Shown piece by piece: positions 43,894 through 51,226 of a stretch of 64,000 bases of DNA. Location: the NCBI RefSeq assembly GCF_014649655.1, contig NZ_BMTL01000007.1, forward strand, positions 124,001 through 188,000. Direction: 5' to 3'. The stretch's first letter is position 1. The number at the start of each line of letters is the position of its first letter. The position numbers and the translations under genes were made by a program. The notes beneath the pieces were generated by a model, which searched no databases, was not told the origin of the DNA, and saw only the letters and a list, made by a program, of their open reading frames with translations. The DNA comes from Streptomyces humidus. Lineage in GTDB: Bacteria; Actinomycetota; Actinomycetes; Streptomycetales; Streptomycetaceae.

Positions 43894-45957
43894 TCAGGCC
43901 AGGTAGTCGGCGACCATCTCGGCGAAGTCCTCCGGCGTGCGAACCTCGACGCCGAGTTCGGCCGCCTTGACCGCCTTCGAACTCGGCTTGCCACCGGCGG
44001 ACGGCGCCGCGACCAGGATGGACGTCTTGGCGTTGACGCTGCTGCCCGCGCGCCCGCCGGCCCTCTCGATCAGGGCGTTCATCTCGGACCTCGCGTAGGC
44101 CGCCAGCACCCCGGTCATCTTGCCGGTGACCACCACAACCTTGCCCGTCAGCGGCCCTGCACCCTCGCCCGCCGACGTCTCCTGGGGCTCTTCCATGTTG
44201 ACGCCCGCGGCGATCAGCTTGTCGATGACCGGTGCCAGTGCGGCGACCTGCTCGACGATGACCGGGGCCTTCTCGGGACCGATGCCCTCGACGTCCTGCA
44301 ACGCAGCCGCATCGGCCTGACGGATGTCTTCCATCTTGCCGAAGTGCCGCGCGATGCGGCGGGACATGCTGCGCCCGGTGCCGAGGACACCCAGGGCGCA
44401 GAAGACCCGGCTGAGGGGGAGCGCCTTGGCAGCCTCGATCTGCTCGGCGAGCTTGGCGGCCAGCTTGGCGCTTCCGGACGCTGCCGTGAGCTGCTCGGCG
44501 GTCAGGGTGAACAGATCGGCAACATCGGCAACGTCACCGGACGCGACCAGGGCCGCCACGGACGCCGGACCGAGGCCGTCGATGTCGAGCATGTCGCGTC
44601 CGGCGGCGTACTGGATCAGCGCCGGAAGCGCGCACGCGCTGCCCTGCGCGCAACGCCACCTCTCCTGCGCTTTGTTGATCTTTCCGTCGCAGTTGGGGCA
44701 GGCCTCGGGCAGCGGTACCTCCAGTGCCCCCGCCGGCCGCAGCTGGACCACGGCCCCCTGCACGCGGGGGATGATATCGCCCGCTTTGTAGACAGTCACG
44801 GTGTCTCCGATGTGGAGGTCCCGACGGCGAATGTCAGCGGGGTTGTGCAGCGTGGCCCGGGTGACGGTGGAGCCGTCGATCTCGACCGGGGTGAGGATCG
44901 CGGTCGGCGCGAGGACCCCGGTGCGGCCGACTTGCCACACGACGTCTTCCAGCACGGTCTGCCGCTCGACCGCCGCGAGTTTGACCGCGATGGCCCAGTG
45001 AGGAAAGCGCGAGCCGAACCCGGCCGCCGCCTGCTCCGCCGCGTCGTTCATCTTGATCACCACGCCGTCGATCCCGACGGGCAGCTCCGCACGCATGGCG
45101 GCGATCGCATCCACTTGCCCCTGTGCAGCGACGAGATCCGCGACGACATGGAGCCCTGCCGCGGAGTCCGCGGTGGTCTGGATGCCGACGGCGGCCACGG
45201 CCGCGAGGGTTTCCGCATGGGTGGCCCCGGCGGGCAGGTACGCGACCGCGTCCAGCTCGACCGCGCCGTAGGCCCAGAACGTCATCCGGAGACGGTACGG
45301 CCGGTCCTTCGCCCTGAGCGTGCCGGCTGTGCCGTTGCGGGGGTTGGCGAAGACCTGCGCGTTGTGCGCGGCCCGGACCTCGTTTGCCGTCTCGAACTGG
45401 GCCTGCGTGAAGGCGACCTCGCCGCGGACCTCGATGGTGACCGGCTCGGTGAGCTGCTCGGGGAGACCGTCGATCTGGCCGATGACGTGGCTGATGTCCT
45501 CGCCGTGGCTGCCGTCCCCGCGCGTGATGATCTGCACCAGACGGCCGCTGCGGTACCGGGCGGCCACGGCAGCGCCGTCGATCTTCGGCTCGACGGTGAA
45601 CCCGCCCTTCGGCGAGCGTCCCAGCCGACGCTCGACCGACACGCCCCATGCCACCAGGCCCTCGGCGTCAAAAACGTTGTCCAGGCTCAGGAGGCGGGTG
45701 GTGTGCGCGACGTCGCCGACGGGCGCGGCCCCGTCGGCGACGAGGCCGGTAGGCGAGTCCGGGGAGACCTCGGCCGGGTGCTCCTGCTCCCAGGCTTGTA
45801 CGGACCGCCGAAGCTGGTCGTACGAGACGTCGTCCAGGACGCTGTCGCCGTCGCCGTAGTACGTCCGTGAGGCGTCGCGCAGAAGCTGGAGCGCGGCCTC
45901 GTACTCGGGGCGGCTGGACGCGGCGGACAGCGCCTGAGCGGCGGGAAGAGTCGTCAT
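43894..45957 (-). CDS. ligA: NAD-dependent DNA ligase LigA
   Basis: 687 residues, full length. The Ia domain is at the N-terminus (YYGDGDSVLDDVSYDQL). The adenylation site is VEPKIDGAAVAARYRSGRLV with nucleophile K125. The GDGSHGEDI, ANPRNGTAGTLR and GIDGVVIKMND motifs follow. The OB fold is followed by a Cys4 zinc finger (CPNCDGKINKAQERWRCAQG and SAC), helix-hairpin-helix repeats (DIDGLGPASVAALVASGDVA, DVEGIGPEKAP) and a C-terminal BRCT domain (VVVTGKMTGVLAAYARSEMN). All catalytic motifs look intact. A chromosome would carry its own ligA, so this is probably an extra, element-encoded copy (inference). ATG at 45957; promoter copy C is about 190 nt upstream. Confidence 0.93.
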   Translation of the reverse strand: MTTLPAAQALSAASSRPEYEAALQLLRDASRTYYGDGDSVLDDVSYDQLRRSVQAWEQEHPAEVSPDSPTGLVADGAAPVGDVAHTTRLLSLDNVFDAEGLVAWGVSVERRLGRSPKGGFTVEPKIDGAAVAARYRSGRLVQIITRGDGSHGEDISHVIGQIDGLPEQLTEPVTIEVRGEVAFTQAQFETANEVRAAHNAQVFANPRNGTAGTLRAKDRPYRLRMTFWAYGAVELDAVAYLPAGATHAETLAAVAAVGIQTTADSAAGLHVVADLVAAQGQVDAIAAMRAELPVGIDGVVIKMNDAAEQAAAGFGSRFPHWAIAVKLAAVERQTVLEDVVWQVGRTGVLAPTAILTPVEIDGSTVTRATLHNPADIRRRDLHIGDTVTVYKAGDIIPRVQGAVVQLRPAGALEVPLPEACPNCDGKINKAQERWRCAQGSACALPALIQYAAGRDMLDIDGLGPASVAALVASGDVADVADLFTLTAEQLTAASGSAKLAAKLAEQIEAAKALPLSRVFCALGVLGTGRSMSRRIARHFGKMEDIRQADAAALQDVEGIGPEKAPVIVEQVAALAPVIDKLIAAGVNMEEPQETSAGEGAGPLTGKVVVVTGKMTGVLAAYARSEMNALIERAGGRAGSSVNAKTSILVAAPSAGGKPSSKAVKAAELGVEVRTPEDFAEMVADYLA

Positions 45958-46144
45958 GAGGGTGATCCTCTCGTAAGGGTCTGACAGTGGTGGGGACCGA
46001 AAGGGGGCGAGGCCCGGACAGGGGGTCGTCCGGGCCTCGCCGGCCCCGGCCGTCGAGGGGAGTGCACGGCCAGGGCGAGCCGCGCAAAGCGGCTCTTCGG
46101 AAGTGGCTTTGTGTTGGGGGCGATACCCCGCCCTCACGACAATC

Positions 46145-46173
46145 AATATACACACAGAAAACAGAAGAAGCAA
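46145..46173 (-). promoter_or_regulatory. Promoter of ligA (shared family, copy C)
   Basis: Minus strand: -35 TTGCTT (46173-46168), 17-nt spacer ending TGTGTG, -10 TATATT (46150-46145). The start codon is about 190 nt away, leaving a long 5' leader. The leader contains a GC-rich stretch around 46015-46070 with direct complements of GGCCC runs. The rest of the 45958-46322 gap holds the terminator listed next and no gene. Confidence 0.7.
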
Positions 46174-46245
46174 CATGAGGCCCAGGATGGGATCGTCCTA
46201 ACCCCCGACCGGGCCTTCCTGGTTCGGTCAGATCTGGCCGACTCG

Positions 46246-46302
46246 TCGGGATGCCCGGTAGCCGGCGGAGCCCCAGGGGCCTGAGACCGCGCGGCATCCC
46301 GA
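46246..46302 (-). terminator. Terminator hairpin after the 218-residue gene
   Basis: TCGGGATGCC at 46246-46255 pairs perfectly with GGCATCCCGA at 46293-46302. The 37-nt loop has a smaller stem (GCCCC/GGGGC). It lies 21-77 nt past the stop of the gene at 46323. Confidence 0.65.
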
Positions 46303-46322
46303 GGCCCGGCACCTGCGATTGC

Positions 46323-46979
46323 CTAGACCGTGTCGCCCTCGGCCCGGGTTTCGACGCGGTGCAGCACGTGGGGGGCGATGAGGTCGGCGCCACCGTCCTC
46401 CCAACGCACAGCCTGGAAGGCGTAGGGGGTGCCGTCAGCCATCCCGAAGGCGTGCCCAAGTCGTTCGGTTCCCCTGGCGCGCATGACCAGGTGCGTTCCG
46501 TCTGCGTAGTAGGTGAGCGCCGGGTCGAACATGGTGGCCGGGCAGGTCACGTCCGACGCCAGGGGGCGCGCCCGGATGACGATGTCCGCGACCTGGTCGG
46601 CGTCGATCCCGGGCATGTTCATGCGCCGGTCAGGCTCGACCTTCCAGGACAGGCCAGGGAACAGGCGGTTGACCTGATCCCGGACCCACTGCCATGCCTC
46701 GTTCGAGGCTTCCTCGGTGGCCTCGTTCGCCGAGGAGTGCCAGCCCTCGGCACAGTCGGCGCCCTGTTCACCGAGGAGGGCCATCACCTCGGAGTGAGTG
46801 ATCTCGTCCGGGAGCGGTGTCCCTGCCTGCAGGCGGTGGACGAATCGGTGGAAGAGCTGCAAGGCCAAGGACTCGCCGTCCAAGTGGTGGGCGTAGACGA
46901 TCCGCAGCACCTTTCCGTGTCCTTCGGAATCAGGGACCAAGGCGGCGATGGCGGGCGGCGGCGTGGCGTTGATGGCCAT
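46323..46979 (-). CDS. Hypothetical protein, 218 residues
   Basis: Soluble protein, family unknown. It shows YAHHLDGESLALQLFHRFVH, an EATEEASNEAWQWVRDQVNR helix, and near the end GMADGTPYAFQAVRWEDGGA. ATG at 46979 with GGAG about 8 nt upstream. It is the last gene of the promoter-D operon (48583 to 46323), with 68 nt before it. Confidence 0.6.
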   Translation of the reverse strand: MAINATPPPAIAALVPDSEGHGKVLRIVYAHHLDGESLALQLFHRFVHRLQAGTPLPDEITHSEVMALLGEQGADCAEGWHSSANEATEEASNEAWQWVRDQVNRLFPGLSWKVEPDRRMNMPGIDADQVADIVIRARPLASDVTCPATMFDPALTYYADGTHLVMRARGTERLGHAFGMADGTPYAFQAVRWEDGGADLIAPHVLHRVETRAEGDTV

Positions 46980-47047
46980 GGGGGTGCTCCGTTTCGGGCG
47001 GGGGCGGAGGGGCGACGGCAGCAGGGGGCCGGCCGCCGCCCCTGGGA

Positions 47048-47953
47048 TCAGGAGGGGGGAACGGACTGCCACGGCCAGAACGGCGGGCGGGTCCTGGTGG
47101 GGTACAGCACGGGCCGGGTTTGCTGCTCGGCGGTCGCCCGCTCGGCGCGTTCCCGTACCGCTTCCTCCAGGAGCCGTGGGTCGTTCAGCGCGTCTCCGCA
47201 GGAGACGGTCACGTGCCGACCGAGCCTCCAGAGCTGGGCGCTCACGGCGCAGCATGCGGAGTTGAGGGGGTCGAGGTCGTTCAGCCACCAGCGGTACTTA
47301 GCGGGGTCGTTGCCGAAGAACCGCAGCGTGGCGGCGGCGGCCCGGGCCATGGTGCCGGTCCCGGCGGCGGCTTCGAGGAACAGATCGCCGGGCCTGCGGT
47401 CGGTTGAGAAGAGGATGTCGCCCATGTGGTCGGCGGCGACGGCCGGGGTGAAGAACTCGCCGGTCGACTGCCGCTCGCTGTAGCTGCGCATCCGAGTGAT
47501 GAGCAGGCCGAGGACGTCGTCGGACTCGGCGCGGGCGGTGTCGGAGCAGTACTCCAGCAGCCCCGCGCGGACGAGGACCCGGGCGTAGTCGGACAGGCCG
47601 CGGATGTCCGTTTCGGTGGGGTGGGAGAGCCAGTCGTGGAGTGGGCGGGCGGCTTCGGTCAGGTCCGGGTCGTACGTCCAGAAGGAGTTCCAGCCGGCCC
47701 GAAGTGCGTCGATGAGCTGCTCGTCGTTCAGAGGGAGCAGGAGCGGGCCGTAGTCGGGGCCCTCCGGCCGCGAGGGGGCGGACAGAGCGAGCCCAGCCAG
47801 GGTGCCCACCGCGATGGCCCGGTCGCTGGAGCCGCCGCGGTTGGACGTCCACCAGGCATGCGCGGCGTCGGCTATGGCGTGGGCGTGGTCTCGCCCGCTT
47901 TCGGGCGCCATGGCGCGGCGCATTCCGGCGGGCGGGATGCCGTACAGCGTCAC
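47048..47953 (-). CDS. N6-adenine-methyltransferase-like protein without NPPY motif
   Basis: 301 residues. The SAM-binding core of HsdM/N6-type methylases is present: TGEFFTP (164-170), a motif I-like FLEAAAGTGTMARAAAATL (192-210, normally DPAAGTG), the acidic loop WWLNDLDPLNSACCAVSA (223-240) and SCGDALNDP. After that point the catalytic NPPY/NPPF motif should follow within about 20 residues; instead the protein ends in a Glu/Arg helix and a Pro tail. So it may bind SAM but probably does not methylate. It could be a target-bound partner or a decayed gene. The GTG at 47953 overlaps the upstream stop (GTGA). Confidence 0.7.
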   Translation of the reverse strand: MTLYGIPPAGMRRAMAPESGRDHAHAIADAAHAWWTSNRGGSSDRAIAVGTLAGLALSAPSRPEGPDYGPLLLPLNDEQLIDALRAGWNSFWTYDPDLTEAARPLHDWLSHPTETDIRGLSDYARVLVRAGLLEYCSDTARAESDDVLGLLITRMRSYSERQSTGEFFTPAVAADHMGDILFSTDRRPGDLFLEAAAGTGTMARAAAATLRFFGNDPAKYRWWLNDLDPLNSACCAVSAQLWRLGRHVTVSCGDALNDPRLLEEAVRERAERATAEQQTRPVLYPTRTRPPFWPWQSVPPS

Positions 47954-48507
47954 GTCGCGTCTCCCGGCCCCTGCGCGATGAGTCGGTCGAGTTCGGCGAC
48001 GAGCGGCGGCAGGAGGGTGCGCTTGCGTCCCAGGCGGCTGGAGCCGAAGGACTGCAACGTTCCAGGGTGGCCGTTGGGCTGGAAGTCGCTGTCGACGATC
48101 CAGGTCCGGTCTCCGGGCATGCGGGACAGACGGTAGGCGGCCTTGTTGAGCAGCGTGCTGTGTTCGAAGAGAAGGAGTTCGGCGTACAGGCCGGTGACGT
48201 TTCCGGCCTGGCGTTCGCCCAGGACCGGCACGACGCCGGTGTGCGCCACGGTGGTGTCCTCGTCGGTGATGGTGGCGGTGAACGTCCGGGCGGCGCGCAG
48301 CGGGGCCAGCACTCGTTCGGCCGCCTGATGGGCTTCGGGGAACCCGATCGGGTCGGCGGCGAGGCACCGTCCGGCGAGGGCGAGCGGGTCGCGGGTAAGG
48401 GCCTCGGAGAGCTTGAGGGGAGCGAGTTCGCGCAACAGCGCGTCGCGCCCGAGGGTCACGAGGTACCAGTACTGCTGAGCGCGGGTGGTGGGGGTCATCG
48501 TGTCCAT
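47950..48507 (-). CDS. Hypothetical protein, 185 residues
   Basis: Soluble protein, family unknown. It begins TRAQQYWYLVTLGRDALLRE and carries PVLGERQAGNVTGLYAELLL and RTWIVDSDFQPNGHPGTLQS. Start ATG at 48507 with GGAAGGG upstream. It overlaps the methyltransferase-like gene by GTGA, so the two products are probably made in equal amounts and may work together. Confidence 0.6.
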   Translation of the reverse strand: MDTMTPTTRAQQYWYLVTLGRDALLRELAPLKLSEALTRDPLALAGRCLAADPIGFPEAHQAAERVLAPLRAARTFTATITDEDTTVAHTGVVPVLGERQAGNVTGLYAELLLFEHSTLLNKAAYRLSRMPGDRTWIVDSDFQPNGHPGTLQSFGSSRLGRKRTLLPPLVAELDRLIAQGPGDAT

Positions 48508-48582
48508 GGGGGTCCCTTCCGGGGGCGGGGGGCGCTGGAGGGACAGTCCGCCCAGCGGGTCAGTTCGGGGTGCGGCGTCGGC

Positions 48583-49149
48583 TCAGGTGCTCGCCGAATC
48601 GGCTTCCTCTGCCGTGAGGTCTTCGAAGTAGTCGCGGGCGCTGGCGACCAAGCCGGGGACGTCGCACCCGAAGGACTGGGCCGCGTCCAAGAGCGCCGCG
48701 AGCATCCCCGCCTCTCGCTCCGCTCCGGCGGCGACGACGGCGCACACAGCGGTGAGGTGGACGGGGTATGCCTCGCTGCGCAGCTCCTCGGCGGCCTGGT
48801 AGAGGTCCCGGGGGCCGACGCGCCCGTCAGTCAGGCAGAAGAGTTGCGCGACCAGATCCCCGATCACGCGGTCGGCGCTCTCTTGGTCATCGACGACTTG
48901 GTCACCGGGGTGGTTGAAGGCGACCTGAGCCATGGCTTCGGCCGCAAGGACGCCGAGCCGAACGCGCTCGGTCCGCTCGGGCACGGGCAACAGCGTTGTC
49001 GGGGCGTGCTGGTTGTACGCCTCCAGAGCCTCGCTGGCCCACGCCGCGCGGTCCGCGTTGGTGCACTCGCGGACGGGATCCATGTTGATCCCGGCGTTGC
49101 GCGCCACGGCGATGCGGGCGGCCTTGCGTGCAGTGATGGAGATGTCCAC
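48583..49149 (-). CDS. Hypothetical protein, 188 residues
   Basis: First gene behind promoter copy D. Helical, with ITARKAARIAVARNAGINMD at the start and RLGVLAAEAMAQVAFNHPGD in the middle. Family unknown. The GTG at 49149 has GAGGAC upstream. The next gene follows after 75 nt. Confidence 0.6.
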   Translation of the reverse strand: MDISITARKAARIAVARNAGINMDPVRECTNADRAAWASEALEAYNQHAPTTLLPVPERTERVRLGVLAAEAMAQVAFNHPGDQVVDDQESADRVIGDLVAQLFCLTDGRVGPRDLYQAAEELRSEAYPVHLTAVCAVVAAGAEREAGMLAALLDAAQSFGCDVPGLVASARDYFEDLTAEEADSAST

Positions 49150-49218
49150 GGTTGTCCTCAGGGTGAGGTTCGAAGAGTGCGGTCGGTGAGAGCGAGGTCC
49201 CGCTCGATCACGGTCATC

Positions 49219-49247
49219 ACGATACACATTGAAATAGCAATACACAA
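49219..49247 (-). promoter_or_regulatory. Promoter of the 48583-49149 gene (shared family, copy D)
   Basis: Minus strand: -35 TTGTGT (49247-49242), 17-nt spacer with TTTCAATGTG, -10 TATCGT (49224-49219). It starts 4 nt past the end of the mom-like gene and lies about 70 nt before the GTG. Best match to copies A and B. Confidence 0.8.
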
Positions 49248-49250
49248 CAC

Positions 49251-49982
49251 TCAGGCGGGGCGACGATCATCCGCCCACTTCGGGTACGGAAGCGAGGGCA
49301 TCCCGAAGACTGTCCTCGACCTCTCGGCCCGGGTCCGCGCAGCGGGCAGCAGGTACCGCAGGTTGCCGGGGTGACGAGCGGCGCGGGCGCCGATCGCCGG
49401 CAAGATCTCGGCCAGCCAGCGAGCCGGCTCCTCCTCGGGGCGCAGCGGCCGCGCCCCAAGAAGTTCGAGGCGCCGGACGACCCCGCCGCTGCCAGCCTCC
49501 CGACCGGTGACCTTGGCTTTTGACCGTGCGCTGAGTACGGACCCGTCGGGCAGGAAGCACAGGGACCGGGCGGTGCCGCGGCCCGTGAACCGGGCGCCGA
49601 GCGCCTGGTAGACGATGCCTAGATGGCCAGGGGAGCCGATCACGACACCCTCGCCGGTGACCCGCCGGCGCGGCATGGGGTCGGCGAAGGAGACGGCTGC
49701 GCGCAGCCCGCTCTCCGCCGCGAGCCGCAGGGCTCGGGACACCAGGAACGTCTCCCCGTTGGCCGGGACGGAAGGGCTGACGATCAGTCGAGCCAATTCA
49801 GCGCTCTCCACGTACGGAGCAAGTCCGGGGAAGGGCACGGTCAAAACTCGCTCGTTCATCGGGGAGGCGAGCACCACGGCTCCGACCAGGACGTGCCCGT
49901 GCACGGTCTGATCGCCTGGGCCGGCCTCGGCCTCGGTGTCCAGCATCCCGAAGCGTTGGATGGCTGCGGGCCTTATCTTCAC
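49251..49982 (-). pseudogene. 3' part of a Mom-like DNA-modification gene split by the transposon
   Basis: The C-terminal 239 codons of a Mom-like protein (the phage Mu Mom group of GNAT-fold DNA-modification enzymes). Typical features are PAAIQRFGML, VLVGAVVLASP, ELARLIVSPSVPANGETFLV, AAVSFADPMP and PGHLGIVYQALGARFTGRG. The true gene part ends at 49972; bases beyond it belong to the transposon. The frame can still open at a GTG at 49982, but the N-terminal 70 residues are missing, so this fragment is probably inactive. The missing part lies at 60642-60858. Joining both at the GGCCCG hexamer gives HYLSGWPAAIQRFG in frame. Confidence 0.8.
49967..49972. repeat. Left copy of the transposon core hexamer
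   Basis: CGGGCC (GGCCCG on the coding strand of the split gene). An identical copy is at 60642-60647. The bases on either side differ between the two copies, so the repeat is exactly 6 bp, as expected for Tn554-family crossover sites. Confidence 0.75.
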
Positions 49983-49997
49983 GATGATCTTTCAAGC

Positions 49998-50030
49998 AGC
50001 CACGTCAGGCACGTACCGGCTGACGTGGCT
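49998..50030. repeat. 11-bp palindromic arms next to the recombinase gene
   Basis: AGCCACGTCAG (49998-50008) and CTGACGTGGCT (50020-50030) are perfect inverted arms around an 11-nt centre. It begins in the second terminal block and ends 20 nt before the tnpA start. It may be a recombinase-binding site or an operator of the tnp operon. Not a terminator, because no gene ends here. Confidence 0.6.
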
Positions 50031-50050
50031 CAGTCATCGGTATCCATGGG

Positions 50051-51226
50051 GTGTTCAGGATTACAGGCACATTTGTCACGTCCTTCCGTGCCGAGCGGGC
50101 AGAGGTGACTAGGGACCGGGCAGCGTGGGTCGTCGTCGGAGCGTACGACTACGCCCTGCACCGCGAGGGGTCGCTCTTCCTTGTCGGACTGCGCAACGCC
50201 GGCCGGGCGTACAACACCGAGCGCACGTACGCGGGCCGTACGGCCTTGTACCTCTCGTACTGCGCTCACCAGCGCCTCGACTGGGCGGCGGTGACGGTCT
50301 GGCAGCTGTCGCGGTTCTTGCACTGGCTGGTCGAGGAACCGCTGCCGTCGCGGAGCCGGCGGGGTGGCGGGCCGGAACGGTTTCGCGGGGACAACACCGC
50401 GAACGCGATCGTCGGCACGGTCTGCGAGTTCCTGGCCTTCGGCGTCCGGATGGGCTGGGTGGCCAAGGAGTTGCTGGGGCAGCTGACGGAGCCCAAGTAC
50501 CTGCGCTACCTGCCTCCGGGCTACGACCCGGGCGAAGACGACCAGCACCGGACGGTCCGGTCCCGGCTGATCAAGCTGGCCTCCCTGGACGCGGGGATCG
50601 AGTGGCTGACCATCGAGCAGATCGCACGCCTGGTGGACGTCGCCCGGCACGCGCGGGACCGCTTCCTGGTGCTGCTGCTGTGGAGCACGGGGATGCGGAT
50701 CGGCGAGGCGCTGGGGCTTCGCCGCGAGGACATGCACCTGCTCCCCGACTCCCAGGCGTTCGGCTGCCAGGTGAAGGGCCCGCACGTTCACGTGCGGCGC
50801 CGGCTGAACAGCAACGGCGCCTGGGCGAAGTCGCGGCGGCCGCGGGTCATACCGGTGACCACCGAGCTGGTCGCCGGTTACGCCGACTACCTCTACGAGC
50901 GGGCCGCGGTGCCGGAGGCCGAGTTCACCGAGCAGGTCTTGGTGAACCTCTTCCGGGCCCCACTGGGCCGGGCGATGACCTACTCCAACGCCAAGGACCT
51001 CTTCGATCGCCTCGCCCGCGCGGCCGACCTGATCGCCCGCCCTCACATGGTCCGGCACGGTGCGGCGACGCACTGGATCCGTGGCGGCACCGACCGCTCC
51101 GTCGTTTCGGACCTGCTGGGACACCTGTCGGACTCGTCGATGAGCGTGTACGTCCATGCCTCCGACGACGACAAGCGGGCCGCCGTCGAGCGCGCGGACG
51201 CCCGGCGTCTGGAGATCGCCCGATGA
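50051..51226 (+). CDS. tnpA: Tyrosine recombinase, TnpA-type (Tn554 family)
   Basis: 391 residues. The catalytic set is complete: R216 in WSTGMRIGEALGL, H332 and R335 in PHMVRHGAATHW, H358 in LLGHLSDSSMSVYVHA and nucleophile Y367. The N-terminal core-binding domain (about 45-150) is helical. Size and gene order match TnpA of Tn554 (361 residues). The GTG at 50051 has a weak ribosome site; a GTG at 50105 is possible. The stop overlaps the next start (ATGA). Confidence 0.88.
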   Translation: MFRITGTFVTSFRAERAEVTRDRAAWVVVGAYDYALHREGSLFLVGLRNAGRAYNTERTYAGRTALYLSYCAHQRLDWAAVTVWQLSRFLHWLVEEPLPSRSRRGGGPERFRGDNTANAIVGTVCEFLAFGVRMGWVAKELLGQLTEPKYLRYLPPGYDPGEDDQHRTVRSRLIKLASLDAGIEWLTIEQIARLVDVARHARDRFLVLLLWSTGMRIGEALGLRREDMHLLPDSQAFGCQVKGPHVHVRRRLNSNGAWAKSRRPRVIPVTTELVAGYADYLYERAAVPEAEFTEQVLVNLFRAPLGRAMTYSNAKDLFDRLARAADLIARPHMVRHGAATHWIRGGTDRSVVSDLLGHLSDSSMSVYVHASDDDKRAAVERADARRLEIAR

